This document shows positions 25,188-32,536 of a DNA stretch of 32,556 nucleotides, piece after piece. Below the pieces are notes generated by a model. That model saw nothing but the letters and a program-made list of their open reading frames with translations. It searched no databases and was not told the origin of the DNA. The stretch comes from Clostridium sp. CAG:793 (GTDB lineage: Bacteria; Bacillota; Clostridia; TANB77; CAG-508). Where the stretch lies: assembly GCA_000433915.1 (NCBI GenBank), contig HF993640.1, positions 1 to 32,556 on the forward strand, in the 5' to 3' direction. The translations under genes and the position numbers were made by a program. Within the stretch, counting starts at the first letter, position 1; each line of letters starts with the position of its first letter.

Positions 25188-25418
25188 TCTTATTGGCGAA
25201 TATAGGATTATATAACATACCAGCCAAACCTGCGTAGTTCGAGTAGATTGTTTATTTTAGAACCAACAGTTAGATTAAAGGGAGTCCGCCTTTGAATGTG
25301 GCGTGTAGGCTTAATCTGTTTTACTTATTAAGAAACCCATTAGCATTCAACAAGACACCCACCTGTGTAAGCACAGGCTCTTAAAATTCTCAATCAGACG
25401 GCCACGCGGGATTTTTTT
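25188..25418 (+). ncRNA. Structured non-coding RNA candidate (6S-like or raiA-type)
   Basis: A GC-richer island in an otherwise AT-rich gene-free stretch. The plus-strand RNA folds with a long closing stem: CCTGCGT (25229-25235) with ACGCGGG (25404-25410), GATTG (25246-25250) with CAATC (25391-25395), and ATTTTA (25254-25259) with TAAAAT (25382-25387). A 3'-side hairpin CCTGTG-TAAG-CACAGG (25362-25377) and an upper stem AGATTAA/TTAATCT (25272-25278, 25311-25317), capped by CGCC/GGCG (25287-25290, 25300-25303), complete it. The 3' end runs into TTTTTTT (25412-25418). TATAAT at 25181-25186 with TTCTTA 17 bp upstream could be its promoter. The layout resembles 6S RNA, but the open region on the 3' side is larger than usual. 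The family is not settled and the 5' end is approximate. Confidence 0.6.
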
Positions 25419-26310
25419 ATTCATCTTCGCCTATCAAAATTTTTCTTTTAAGAATCCCATGCTTTACTGTTCCAAATCCAATAAATTTTCCATGGTCATA
25501 TATCTTTACTAATTCTTCATTATCACCATTTTTATTTATATTAACAATTAGTTCTACCCCATTAGTCAATTTTTTCATTACATCTTCTTCATTTATGTCA
25601 GACAATTCAACAGACTCACAGTCTATTATGTCTTCCATTTCAAAGAATTTTCCAGCATCTTTTTCTGAAAACTTTCCAACTCTTGTTCTTCTTAATTCTG
25701 ACATATATCCAACTGTATCAAGTCTTTCTGCAATATCTTCACATAATACTCGTATGTATGTTCCTTTAGAGCATACTACTCTAAAAGTTATTCTCATCTC
25801 GTATGGCTCTGACTCATTTTTATCAAAATTCTGCTGTCTTTCAATCTTTAATAATTGTATTTCTGTAACATTAATAGGTCGTGGTTTTCTAACTATAGTT
25901 TCTCCTTTTCTTGCTATTTCATATAGTTTAGTTCCATTAACCTTTATTGCAGAATACATTGGTGGAATCTGCTCAGTTGTTCCTATAAAGGAATTAAGCG
26001 TTTTTTGTATTTTTTCTGCGGACATCTTAAAATCAAATGGCTTTTCTTCAATTACTTTTCCTTCACTATCTCCTGTAGATGTTCTTTGTCCTAGTGAAAG
26101 CTCTGCAACATATTCTTTATCATGATTCATTAAATAATCTGATAATTTTGTTGCATCTCCAACTAGTATTGGAAGAATACCACTTGCTAACGGATCTAGT
26201 GTCCCAGTATGACCTACTCTTCTTGTATTAAATTTAATTCGTGCGTTTCTTACTACATTAAAAGATGATTCTCCCCATCTTTTGTCTACTATATATACTC
26301 CATTTTTCAT
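25417..26310 (-). CDS. truB: tRNA pseudouridine(55) synthase
   Basis: A 297-residue TruB that makes pseudouridine 55 in the T-loop of tRNAs. The catalytic aspartate is Asp39 in GHTGTLDPLASGILPI. YIVDKRWGESS (7-17) matches the usual VDKPxGxTS start with unusual RW, and SKGTYIRVLCEDIAERL and the C-terminal PUA-like part follow. The ATG has no Shine-Dalgarno site, and the -10 box ends only nine bases upstream, so the mRNA is probably leaderless. The usual rbfA/ribF partners are absent. Confidence 0.95.
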   Translation of the reverse strand: MKNGVYIVDKRWGESSFNVVRNARIKFNTRRVGHTGTLDPLASGILPILVGDATKLSDYLMNHDKEYVAELSLGQRTSTGDSEGKVIEEKPFDFKMSAEKIQKTLNSFIGTTEQIPPMYSAIKVNGTKLYEIARKGETIVRKPRPINVTEIQLLKIERQQNFDKNESEPYEMRITFRVVCSKGTYIRVLCEDIAERLDTVGYMSELRRTRVGKFSEKDAGKFFEMEDIIDCESVELSDINEEDVMKKLTNGVELIVNINKNGDNEELVKIYDHGKFIGFGTVKHGILKRKILIGEDE

Positions 26311-26319
26311 AACGATTTT

Positions 26320-26348
26320 ATTATATCATTTATGTTCTTTTTTTACAA
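26320..26348 (-). promoter_or_regulatory. Sigma-A promoter of truB
   Basis: On the minus strand TTGTAA (26343-26348), a 17-bp spacer and a perfect TATAAT (26320-26325). The start codon is at 26310, so transcription should begin within about three bases of it. Confidence 0.72.
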
Positions 26349-26379
26349 TAAAAAAACACCTTCTTAAAGAAAATGTTTT
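26346..26379 (-). terminator. Terminator of the DUF421-DUF4363 unit
   Basis: Arms 26353-26365 and 26367-26379 pair over 13 bp in the minus-strand RNA (AAAACATTTTCTT with AAGAAGGTGTTTT, two U-G pairs) and are followed by T-rich sequence. It lies about 80 bp past the DUF4363 stop, and its T-tract overlaps the truB -35 box. Confidence 0.7.
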
Positions 26380-26460
26380 CATCTATTTCATTTATAATAA
26401 TCCTCCATCTAAATAATTTCTACCACTATAATACATATGAGAAATTAAGATAGCTTTTTA

Positions 26461-26850
26461 CTAAAATATTGTCTTCAATTTAAATGATTGTTTTTCCTGA
26501 ATATGTTCCAAAATAAATATCCCATCCTCAATTTCTGGAATTGCATTTTGCACCTCATCTGCTTCAAAACAAGCTTCCGCTTTTCTTATCTGTGTGTGAA
26601 CTTTTTCCAATTCATCATGTTCAAGATAATAAGAAAGGCCTTCGTTTTTCTTAACCCATTGTTCATAAATATCTTGTGCCATTTTAGCAAGTTCATTATG
26701 ATCTTTTTCTCCATCTAAGGCATTCTTTTTTAATTCTTCTAATTGTGATGTGGTTTCTGAAACGCATTTTTTAGTATACTTTTGAGTAATGCAATTTCCA
26801 ATTATAACAAATATCACTATTATAATGGTTATAATCAATTCTTTCCTCAT
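26461..26850 (-). CDS. DUF4363 family protein
   Basis: A 129-residue protein with one N-terminal membrane helix (about 5-22) and a helical, charged remainder (for example EQWVKKNEGLSYYLEHDELEKV). This is the pattern of DUF4363, a family commonly found next to DUF421 proteins in spore-forming clostridia. AAAGGAG lies nine bases before the ATG. It follows the DUF421 gene by 14 bp and shares its promoter. Function is unknown; the topology puts the helical part outside the membrane. Confidence 0.8.
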   Translation of the reverse strand: MRKELIITIIIVIFVIIGNCITQKYTKKCVSETTSQLEELKKNALDGEKDHNELAKMAQDIYEQWVKKNEGLSYYLEHDELEKVHTQIRKAEACFEADEVQNAIPEIEDGIFILEHIQEKQSFKLKTIF

Positions 26851-26864
26851 AGAATCTTTCTCCT

Positions 26865-27536
26865 TTACTTGTCTTTAGCTTGGCAAAAAAAGTTTCCTTT
26901 CCCATCTATTGTTGCAATCAAACATTCAGCTGGAATAGTCTTAAATTTTTTCACCTGTTTTTCAAGCCATTTATAATTTTTGCCGATTTTATTAAGATTG
27001 TCATTCATTACTTGACCATCAAGTATTAAATCATACGCAATTCCTTCATATTCAGGACTAATTCCAAAATCTTCTGGGATAGTATTTCTTTTCTCTGGTT
27101 TTAGTATTACTGACACATTTCCATTTGTCTCTAATATTGCATATTCTACATCACTTATATTAAATACATTATTTCCTCTTAGCCTTTCTTGAAGTTCATT
27201 TAATGTAAATCTTTCTTTTACTAAAGCTTTTTCATCAATTTTTCCTCTGTATATTAATATACATGGCTTACCACAAGTAAGTTCTCTAAATCTGATGGAT
27301 TTCAAATTTAAAAACGATATTATAAAGTGCATTGTTAGTAATCCTAGTATTGGTACAATTCCATTAAATATTGGTATTCCAAGCCCTGACATTGGTATTG
27401 ATGCAAGGTCTGCAATCATTATTGAAATTACCAGTTCAAACGGCTGTAATTGCCCAATTTCTCTTTTTCCCATTAATCGCATTACAACAAGGACAATTAT
27501 ATATAAAAACATTGACCTAACAAATGTAATAAGCAT
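26865..27536 (-). CDS. DUF421 family membrane protein (YetF-like)
   Basis: A 223-residue protein with three N-terminal membrane helices (about 5-22, 35-55 and 60-78) and a cytoplasmic DUF421 domain. Family motifs are VVMRLMGKREIGQLQPFELV (17-36), GKPCILIYRGKI (about 88-99) and FTLNELQERLRGNNVFNISD. YetF-like proteins of Bacillus occur in the spore inner membrane and affect spore resistance and germination. The promoter upstream looks like a forespore (sigma-F) site, which fits a spore role. AAAGGAAG precedes the ATG. Confidence 0.9.
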   Translation of the reverse strand: MLITFVRSMFLYIIVLVVMRLMGKREIGQLQPFELVISIMIADLASIPMSGLGIPIFNGIVPILGLLTMHFIISFLNLKSIRFRELTCGKPCILIYRGKIDEKALVKERFTLNELQERLRGNNVFNISDVEYAILETNGNVSVILKPEKRNTIPEDFGISPEYEGIAYDLILDGQVMNDNLNKIGKNYKWLEKQVKKFKTIPAECLIATIDGKGNFFCQAKDK

Positions 27537-27567
27537 ATTTACTTCCTTTCATAAACTTTTGTAACAT

Positions 27568-27596
27568 TATTGTTCCCATTTTTATTCTTTTTAAGC
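27568..27596 (-). promoter_or_regulatory. Putative sigma-F (forespore) promoter of the DUF421 unit
   Basis: On the minus strand GCTTA (27592-27596) fits the sigma-F -35 pattern GYWTA. After 14 bp, GGGAACAATA (27568-27577) fits the -10 pattern GGNRANANTW. It lies 32 bp upstream of the DUF421 start. No good sigma-A promoter competes there. Confidence 0.5.
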
Positions 27597-27669
27597 ATTA
27601 TTTTTAAATGTATATTTTTTTCATTTTAGGAAATAATTACAATATATCAAATTTGCGGAGGACATTTTT

Positions 27670-28032
27670 ATGAAAATTAATCGTTCACTTCAATTTATAG
27701 GTAGATTTATAACTAGTATATTAATCCTTGGAATCACTGCATTCTTTACCCCCGGATTTACATTATCTAATATATGGATTCTAGCTTTGGCTATCATTCT
27801 CCTTAGTGTCATAGATTTTGCAATCGGCAACTTTACTAAGCTATATTTTCATCCATTTGTTAAGTTTTTTATTGGATTTGTTTTGTCTGGAATTACATTA
27901 TTTTTAGTTCAATATTTTACAATTGGTTACACTTTATCTTTATTATCAATCATATTAGGTGCCATTGTTTATGGTTTAGTTGACTATATGCTTCCAAATG
28001 AAGAACACCGCCCTAGTGTTATAGTAACATAA
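27670..28032 (+). CDS. Small four-helix membrane protein (phage-holin-4/YvlD or DUF2512-like)
   Basis: A 120-residue hydrophobic protein with four predicted helices (about 8-25, 33-52, 61-83 and 87-106). The pattern FFTPGFTLSN...FIGFVLSGITLF...GAIVYGLVDYMLP resembles the chromosomal phage-holin-4 (YvlD) and DUF2512 families, which have no known lytic role in most hosts. GGAGGA lies about eight bases before the ATG. It stands alone on the plus strand, divergent from the DUF421 gene, and ends at a strong terminator. Confidence 0.75.
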   Translation: MKINRSLQFIGRFITSILILGITAFFTPGFTLSNIWILALAIILLSVIDFAIGNFTKLYFHPFVKFFIGFVLSGITLFLVQYFTIGYTLSLLSIILGAIVYGLVDYMLPNEEHRPSVIVT

Positions 28033-28036
28033 AAAA

Positions 28037-28076
28037 ATCTAATTTGGTTTTAGGTTTTACTAATTCCAAATTAGAT
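28037..28076. terminator. Bidirectional terminator between holin-like gene and beta-helix gene
   Basis: ATCTAATTTGG (28037-28047) and CCAAATTAGAT (28066-28076) form a perfect 11-bp stem with an 18-base loop. On the plus strand CTTTT follows; on the minus strand TTTTTTT follows. It serves both convergent genes, whose stops lie on either side. Confidence 0.85.
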
Positions 28077-28082
28077 CTTTTA

Positions 28083-28757
28083 TTAATCTATTTTATCAAC
28101 AATTTCGTTATGCTTTTTGTATATACTATGTTCTGGTATAACTCCTCTTACTGATGAAAGTGGGTATACATTAGTTTCTTTTCCAACTATAGTACCTGGA
28201 TTTAATACACTTCCACAACCTATCTCTACATTATCTCCTAACATAGCTCCTATCTTTTTTATATGAGTTTCTATTGATTCCCCTGTTGCATTATTTTTAA
28301 TCACAATTAACTTTTTATCTGACTTTACATTTGATGTAATTGAACCAGCTCCCATATGAGCTTTATATCCCAATATTGAATCTCCTACATAGTTATAATG
28401 CGGTACTTGAACTTTATTAAATAATATTACATTTTTAAGTTCTGTTGAGTTTCCAACAACTGCACCTTCTCCAACTATTGCTTTACCTCTTATAAATGCA
28501 CAGTGTCTAATTTCTGCATCTTTACAAATTATAGCTGGCCCGTTAATATATGCAGAATCATAAACTTTAGCAGTCTTATGAATCCATACATTTTCCCCAA
28601 CTTGATCATATTCATCCTTTGGTAAACACTTTCCTAGCTCTAAAATAAATTCTTCAATATGAGCTAGAACTTCCCATGGGTATGTATATTTTAATAATAA
28701 TGGTTTTGCAATAGTTTCATCAAGACTATATAAATTAATTATTTTACATTCTTCCAT
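28083..28757 (-). CDS. Left-handed beta-helix protein related to GlmU C-terminal half
   Basis: A roughly 224-residue protein. Residues about 1-55 form a helical lead-in with LLLKYTYPWEVLAHIEEFIL. A hexapeptide-repeat left-handed beta-helix follows (NVWIHKTAKVYDSAYI, GPAIICKDAEIRHCAFIRG, VGEGAVVGNSTELKNVILF, LGDNVEIGCGSVLNPGTIVG). Such folds act as acyltransferases or sugar-1-phosphate binding domains. No nucleotidyltransferase signature is present. The start overlaps the end of the upstream gene: ATG at 28757, or ATG at 28763 two codons earlier, both after GGGAG. The frame extends further but into the preceding gene. It is probably co-translated and may partner with the pyrophosphorylase; the substrate is unknown. 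Confidence 0.82.
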   Translation of the reverse strand: MEECKIINLYSLDETIAKPLLLKYTYPWEVLAHIEEFILELGKCLPKDEYDQVGENVWIHKTAKVYDSAYINGPAIICKDAEIRHCAFIRGKAIVGEGAVVGNSTELKNVILFNKVQVPHYNYVGDSILGYKAHMGAGSITSNVKSDKKLIVIKNNATGESIETHIKKIGAMLGDNVEIGCGSVLNPGTIVGKETNVYPLSSVRGVIPEHSIYKKHNEIVDKID

Positions 28758-30000
28758 TAGCATTTTTCTCCCAATAATCATTATATAATTTTGTAGCTGA
28801 TTCTGGACTATCAACTCCTTCTGCATTTTTTATTGGAGCAAAGTCCTCTTCTCTTCTTCCACGAAGTATTGATATTTCATCAAAATATCTAAATCCATCA
28901 AATATAAATGCTTCATATTTATACGCATTAGGCTTTTCTGGTTTTATCAACTCTCCATTTTCATTAATATATGCTGCTTTTTTGTGAGCAGTATGATAAG
29001 GAAGTTTTTGATTTGCTATTTTCTCTATTGCTGATATACTATATAAATTGCACATTATATGTGATTCTCCAAATAGTAATTCTCCGTCCTCATCAGTTTC
29101 TTCTGCCATTTCCTCTGGTATCTCTGTATATTCAATAACTGCTGGCTTGCTATCTTTTTTGCAAAATACTCCTACTCTTTCATGTGGATTTACTTTTACA
29201 ACTGATTTTGCACCAATTTCATTTATATCATTAATTGTAAGTCCAAGTAATATTGGATCAACCATATTAAGAAGTGCATTATCAACAGCTCCAATAAATA
29301 CCCACTCAATTCCTCTTTTTTTCATGTCATCTATGACACCATCTATTTTCATAGATTTGTATATACATCCATTTCCATCTGCTGCAAGTTTAATATTTCC
29401 ACATTCATCAATAAGTAGTTTTCCTTGTTCACTTAAAATTGGAAGATTACCTTGCTTAAAGAACATAATATCCTTTTCAGAATATCCAAAATAATTATGT
29501 TCTTTCATAAACTCTACTGTTCTATCATTATTTTCCGTACTAGTCATTATGTACCATGGAATTGTTACATTATATTTTTTATTTGCTCTTTCTAATCCTT
29601 CTGCAATTATCTGAAATAAGTATTTAGGCTCAGGCTTTACATTTAATAAAAATGTTCCTTTAGGACCATCATGACCAAGTCTTGTTCCCTGTCCTCCTGC
29701 CATTGTTACAGCTGCATATTTTCCGCTTCGTATAATATTTTCACCAAGCTCTTCTAGGTCTTGATATTGGCTCTTATCCATCTTGTATTTATCAATAAAT
29801 GGCACATGCTCAATAATTACACCTTCTTGAGCTTCTTCTATCTTTCTATTACTTGACTTAAATAATTCATTTAATTGTTTAAAATCTATTTTTTCTATTT
29901 GATTTATAAGTTCTGCTTTTTTATCTGGATTAGCATTTTCTAAATATTTAATAATATGTCCCTGTCCATTATCATGTAATAACTTTTCATATCTTTCCAT
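28744..30000 (-). CDS. UDPGP-type UDP-sugar pyrophosphorylase (UDP-N-acetylhexosamine type)
   Basis: A 418-residue enzyme of the eukaryotic UDPGP family, unrelated in sequence to bacterial GalU and GlmU. The nucleotide-binding loop is MAGGQGTRLGHDGPKGTF (about 103-120). Further family signs are PWYIMTSTENN, GIEWVFIGAVDNALL (uridine site) and KVNPHERVGVFCKK. The PNAYKYEAFIFDGF segment near the C-terminus is as in UDP-N-acetylhexosamine pyrophosphorylases. It should make a UDP-sugar from UTP and a hexose or N-acetylhexosamine 1-phosphate. The ATG at 30000 has AAAGGAC six bases upstream; the frame continues eight codons to a GTG. It overlaps the beta-helix gene. Confidence 0.9.
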   Translation of the reverse strand: MERYEKLLHDNGQGHIIKYLENANPDKKAELINQIEKIDFKQLNELFKSSNRKIEEAQEGVIIEHVPFIDKYKMDKSQYQDLEELGENIIRSGKYAAVTMAGGQGTRLGHDGPKGTFLLNVKPEPKYLFQIIAEGLERANKKYNVTIPWYIMTSTENNDRTVEFMKEHNYFGYSEKDIMFFKQGNLPILSEQGKLLIDECGNIKLAADGNGCIYKSMKIDGVIDDMKKRGIEWVFIGAVDNALLNMVDPILLGLTINDINEIGAKSVVKVNPHERVGVFCKKDSKPAVIEYTEIPEEMAEETDEDGELLFGESHIMCNLYSISAIEKIANQKLPYHTAHKKAAYINENGELIKPEKPNAYKYEAFIFDGFRYFDEISILRGRREEDFAPIKNAEGVDSPESATKLYNDYWEKNANGRM

Positions 30001-30124
30001 AAAAAAGTCCTTTCTAGTATACACTATGATTAAAGTAACATCCTCTCATCGCATTTTATCATACTACCACATTTTATGCAATGCTTTTATTAAATGTTAT
30101 ATCTTCATAAAATTTTATAAATCT

Positions 30125-30153
30125 GTCATATTTGAATTGGTATCTAATATACT
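30125..30153 (+). promoter_or_regulatory. Putative sigma-E promoter of spoIVA
   Basis: GTCATATT (30125-30132) matches the sigma-E -35 pattern. After 13 bp AATATACT (30146-30153) matches 5/8 of the -10 pattern CATACAAT, keeping ATA-A-T. It lies about 43 bp upstream of the spoIVA start. spoIVA is mother-cell (sigma-E) controlled in Bacillus. Confidence 0.55.
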
Positions 30154-30195
30154 TTAATAAAGTTTTGTACAAACGGTCTCTAAAGGAGGTAAAAG

Positions 30196-31707
30196 ATGGA
30201 AGACAGTTTAAAATTGTATCAGGACATAGCAACAAGAACTGATGGAGATATCTACATAGGTGTTGTCGGGCCGGTTAGAACAGGCAAATCAACATTTATC
30301 AAGAACTTCATGGATTTACTTGTTATTCCTAATATTGATAATAGTTACAAAAGAGAAAGAGCTGTGGATGAACTTCCTCAAAGTGCTGCTGGTCGTACAA
30401 TTATGACCACTGAGCCTAAGTTTGTTCCAAATGAAGCAGTGCAAATCACACTAAATGGTAATGTACAATTTAAGGCCAGATTGGTTGATTGTGTAGGTTA
30501 TCTTGTAAATAATGCAATAGGATACATGGAAGATGACATTCCTAGAATGGTTAAAACTCCCTGGTTTGATGATGAAATTCCTTTCCAAGAGGCCGCTGAA
30601 ATTGGCACCAAAAAAGTTATTCAAGATCATTCAACAATAGGTATACTAGTTACAACAGATGGAAGTTTCTCTGGAATAAGTCGTGATGATTACATAGATC
30701 CAGAAGAGCGAGTTGCTAATGAATTAAAGAGTCTTAATAAACCTTTTGTAATTGTACTTAATACAACAGATCCCTATTCAGATGCAACTCAAGAACTGGC
30801 TAGATCGCTTGAAAATAAATATGAAGTTTCAGTAATACCAACAGATTGTACTAACTTAAGTCTTGATAATATAAATGAGATATTTGGAAAAGTACTATAT
30901 GAATTTCCAACTCAAAGAATTAATCTAAAATACGCAAAATGGGTTGATGCACTTGATAAAAATCATTGGCTAAAAAAAGAATTATTTAAAGAAATCAAAA
31001 ATAGCTTCTCTGATGTTAAAATTATAAAACAAGTAAATTCTGTTGTTAATAACATTTCTACATCACTCGTTTCTTCACCTACTGCTGATTCGGAAAATAT
31101 AATTACTTCATGTAATGTAAATCAAATAGATCTTGGAACTGGAATAGTAAATGTTTCTATTGGAATTAATAATAATTTATTTTATAAAATACTAACTGAA
31201 TTATCTGGTTCTCCAATAAATAATGATTATGAGTTATTTTCAGCTTTTTCAAATTTTGCAAAAGTTAAAACTAAATATGACAAAATAGCTCCTGCTCTTG
31301 AGGAAGTAAACAGTAAAGGTTATGGAATTATCACCCCTACAACTGATGAACTAATTCTTGATGAACCTGAAATGGTTAAACAAGGCTCAAGGTTTGGAGT
31401 AAAATTAAAAGCTAAAGCACCTTCTATCCATTTAATTAAGACTGAAGTTGAAACCGAAGTCTCACCTATTGTAGGAAGTGAAAAACAATCTGAAGAATTA
31501 GTCAAATATCTTCTTTCCGAATTTGAAAATGATCCAAAGAAAATCTGGGATTCAAACATTTTTGGAAAAAGTCTACATGATCTCGTAAATGAAGGGTTAC
31601 AAAATAAATTAGCTTGTATGCCTGAAGATGCACAAGTCAAATTACAACAAACACTTGAAAGAATAGTAAATGAAGGATCAGGTGGATTAATATGTATCAT
31701 TTTATAA
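30196..31707 (+). CDS. spoIVA: Stage IV sporulation protein A (coat morphogenetic ATPase)
   Basis: A 503-residue homologue of SpoIVA (492 in B. subtilis), which polymerises on the forespore surface using ATP and forms the base of the spore coat. The Walker A motif is GPVRTGKST (25-33, Lys31). The conserved N-terminus TDGDIYIGVVGPVRTGKS, the sensor region RTIMTTEPKFVPNEA (residues about 67-81) and the C-terminal segment ending GGLICIIL fit the family closely. A perfect ribosome binding site, AAAGGAGGT, precedes the ATG. It is the clearest sign of endospore formation in the window. No spoVM gene, its usual membrane partner, is visible here. Confidence 0.97.
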   Translation: MEDSLKLYQDIATRTDGDIYIGVVGPVRTGKSTFIKNFMDLLVIPNIDNSYKRERAVDELPQSAAGRTIMTTEPKFVPNEAVQITLNGNVQFKARLVDCVGYLVNNAIGYMEDDIPRMVKTPWFDDEIPFQEAAEIGTKKVIQDHSTIGILVTTDGSFSGISRDDYIDPEERVANELKSLNKPFVIVLNTTDPYSDATQELARSLENKYEVSVIPTDCTNLSLDNINEIFGKVLYEFPTQRINLKYAKWVDALDKNHWLKKELFKEIKNSFSDVKIIKQVNSVVNNISTSLVSSPTADSENIITSCNVNQIDLGTGIVNVSIGINNNLFYKILTELSGSPINNDYELFSAFSNFAKVKTKYDKIAPALEEVNSKGYGIITPTTDELILDEPEMVKQGSRFGVKLKAKAPSIHLIKTEVETEVSPIVGSEKQSEELVKYLLSEFENDPKKIWDSNIFGKSLHDLVNEGLQNKLACMPEDAQVKLQQTLERIVNEGSGGLICIIL

Positions 31708-31750
31708 GTATATATTTTTTACCAATTTTTACGAATTTACCTAAAAAAGC

Positions 31751-31779
31751 TTGATTATATTCACCTTGCGTGATATAAT
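31751..31779 (+). promoter_or_regulatory. Sigma-A promoter of the WG-repeat gene
   Basis: TTGATT (31751-31756), a 17-bp spacer and TATAAT (31774-31779), about 58 bp upstream of the ATG. The leader carries AAGGAGTG eight bases before the start codon. The gap after spoIVA has no convincing terminator. Confidence 0.7.
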
Positions 31780-31837
31780 ATAAATACTTTGTAACCGGCA
31801 AAACTCAGCAAATAATTATTTAAGGAGTGAACTATTT

Positions 31838-32536
31838 ATGTCAAGAGATGGCTCAGCGAACGATGGTACAGTTCGCATAACCAGTAAAGCTGCATTTTCA
31901 CGAATCGTTAATGGAACTGAAGAAATTGTTGCAGGATGGTTCGATGATATTGTTTACTTGGATCGTCGGAAACCCTTGTATAAGGTTTCTATTGGCTCAG
32001 CATTAGTGTACAATACTAAGCCTAAGTATGGAGTTGTTAATTCAAGCGGAAAACTTATTGTTCCTGTTGAGTATAATGATATTTCATATTTAAAATGTGA
32101 TATTATTAAGGCAATTAAGGACTTTACTAATAGTAGCGGGATTACTATCAGCAGATATGACCTGTTTGACTTAAAAGGCAACCTCATTTTAAGGTTTGAT
32201 AATCAAGTACAATCAGTCTCCGCACTTTTTAACACAATGCTTGTTAAGTACAACAATGGCACCTTTGCACTCTATAACTTATCTGGTGAACGTTTAAACA
32301 GTTGTGACCAGAATTACACATCATGTAACTACTCCCCGTTTATATACTGTAACTCTCCAGGACTGCTTGTAAGTCTCACTGATACAAATGGAATAACCAC
32401 TGTTTATGACGCCAAGAAGAACTGGCGTGAAGTACTTTCCCCCACCGCTGGCAATGTCTCCTTCATGAGGAGTGAGATTGTTGTCACTTTAAATGGCAAG
32501 GAAACCCATTACAATCCCCTGGGCATCGAAATTTAA
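31838..32536 (+). CDS. WG-repeat-like protein of unknown function
   Basis: A 232-residue protein without signal peptide or membrane helix. A repeat like the WG beta-repeat, YGVVNSSGKLIVPVEYNDI (64-82), is followed by weaker ones around YDLFDLKGNLILRF (107-120), FALYNLSGERL (143-153) and TTVYDAKKNW. This suggests a beta-rich repeat fold that probably binds something, but no function can be assigned. It follows spoIVA by about 130 bp with its own promoter. Its base composition differs: a sampled line (32401-32460) is 52% G+C against 25% in a spoIVA line (31201-31260), and it uses GC-ending codons freely. This points to recent transfer or a distinct gene class. Confidence 0.75.
   Translation: MSRDGSANDGTVRITSKAAFSRIVNGTEEIVAGWFDDIVYLDRRKPLYKVSIGSALVYNTKPKYGVVNSSGKLIVPVEYNDISYLKCDIIKAIKDFTNSSGITISRYDLFDLKGNLILRFDNQVQSVSALFNTMLVKYNNGTFALYNLSGERLNSCDQNYTSCNYSPFIYCNSPGLLVSLTDTNGITTVYDAKKNWREVLSPTAGNVSFMRSEIVVTLNGKETHYNPLGIEI

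Noticed and set aside
25200..25416. T-box or cobalamin riboswitch
   Set aside because: The GGCCACGCGGG end and the AGCCAAACCTGC stretch recall such elements, but the core consensus sequences are missing and no plus-strand gene follows.
25595..26125. Plus-strand open frame of 176 codons
   Set aside because: It is antisense to truB, whose motifs are intact, and shows no start signal.
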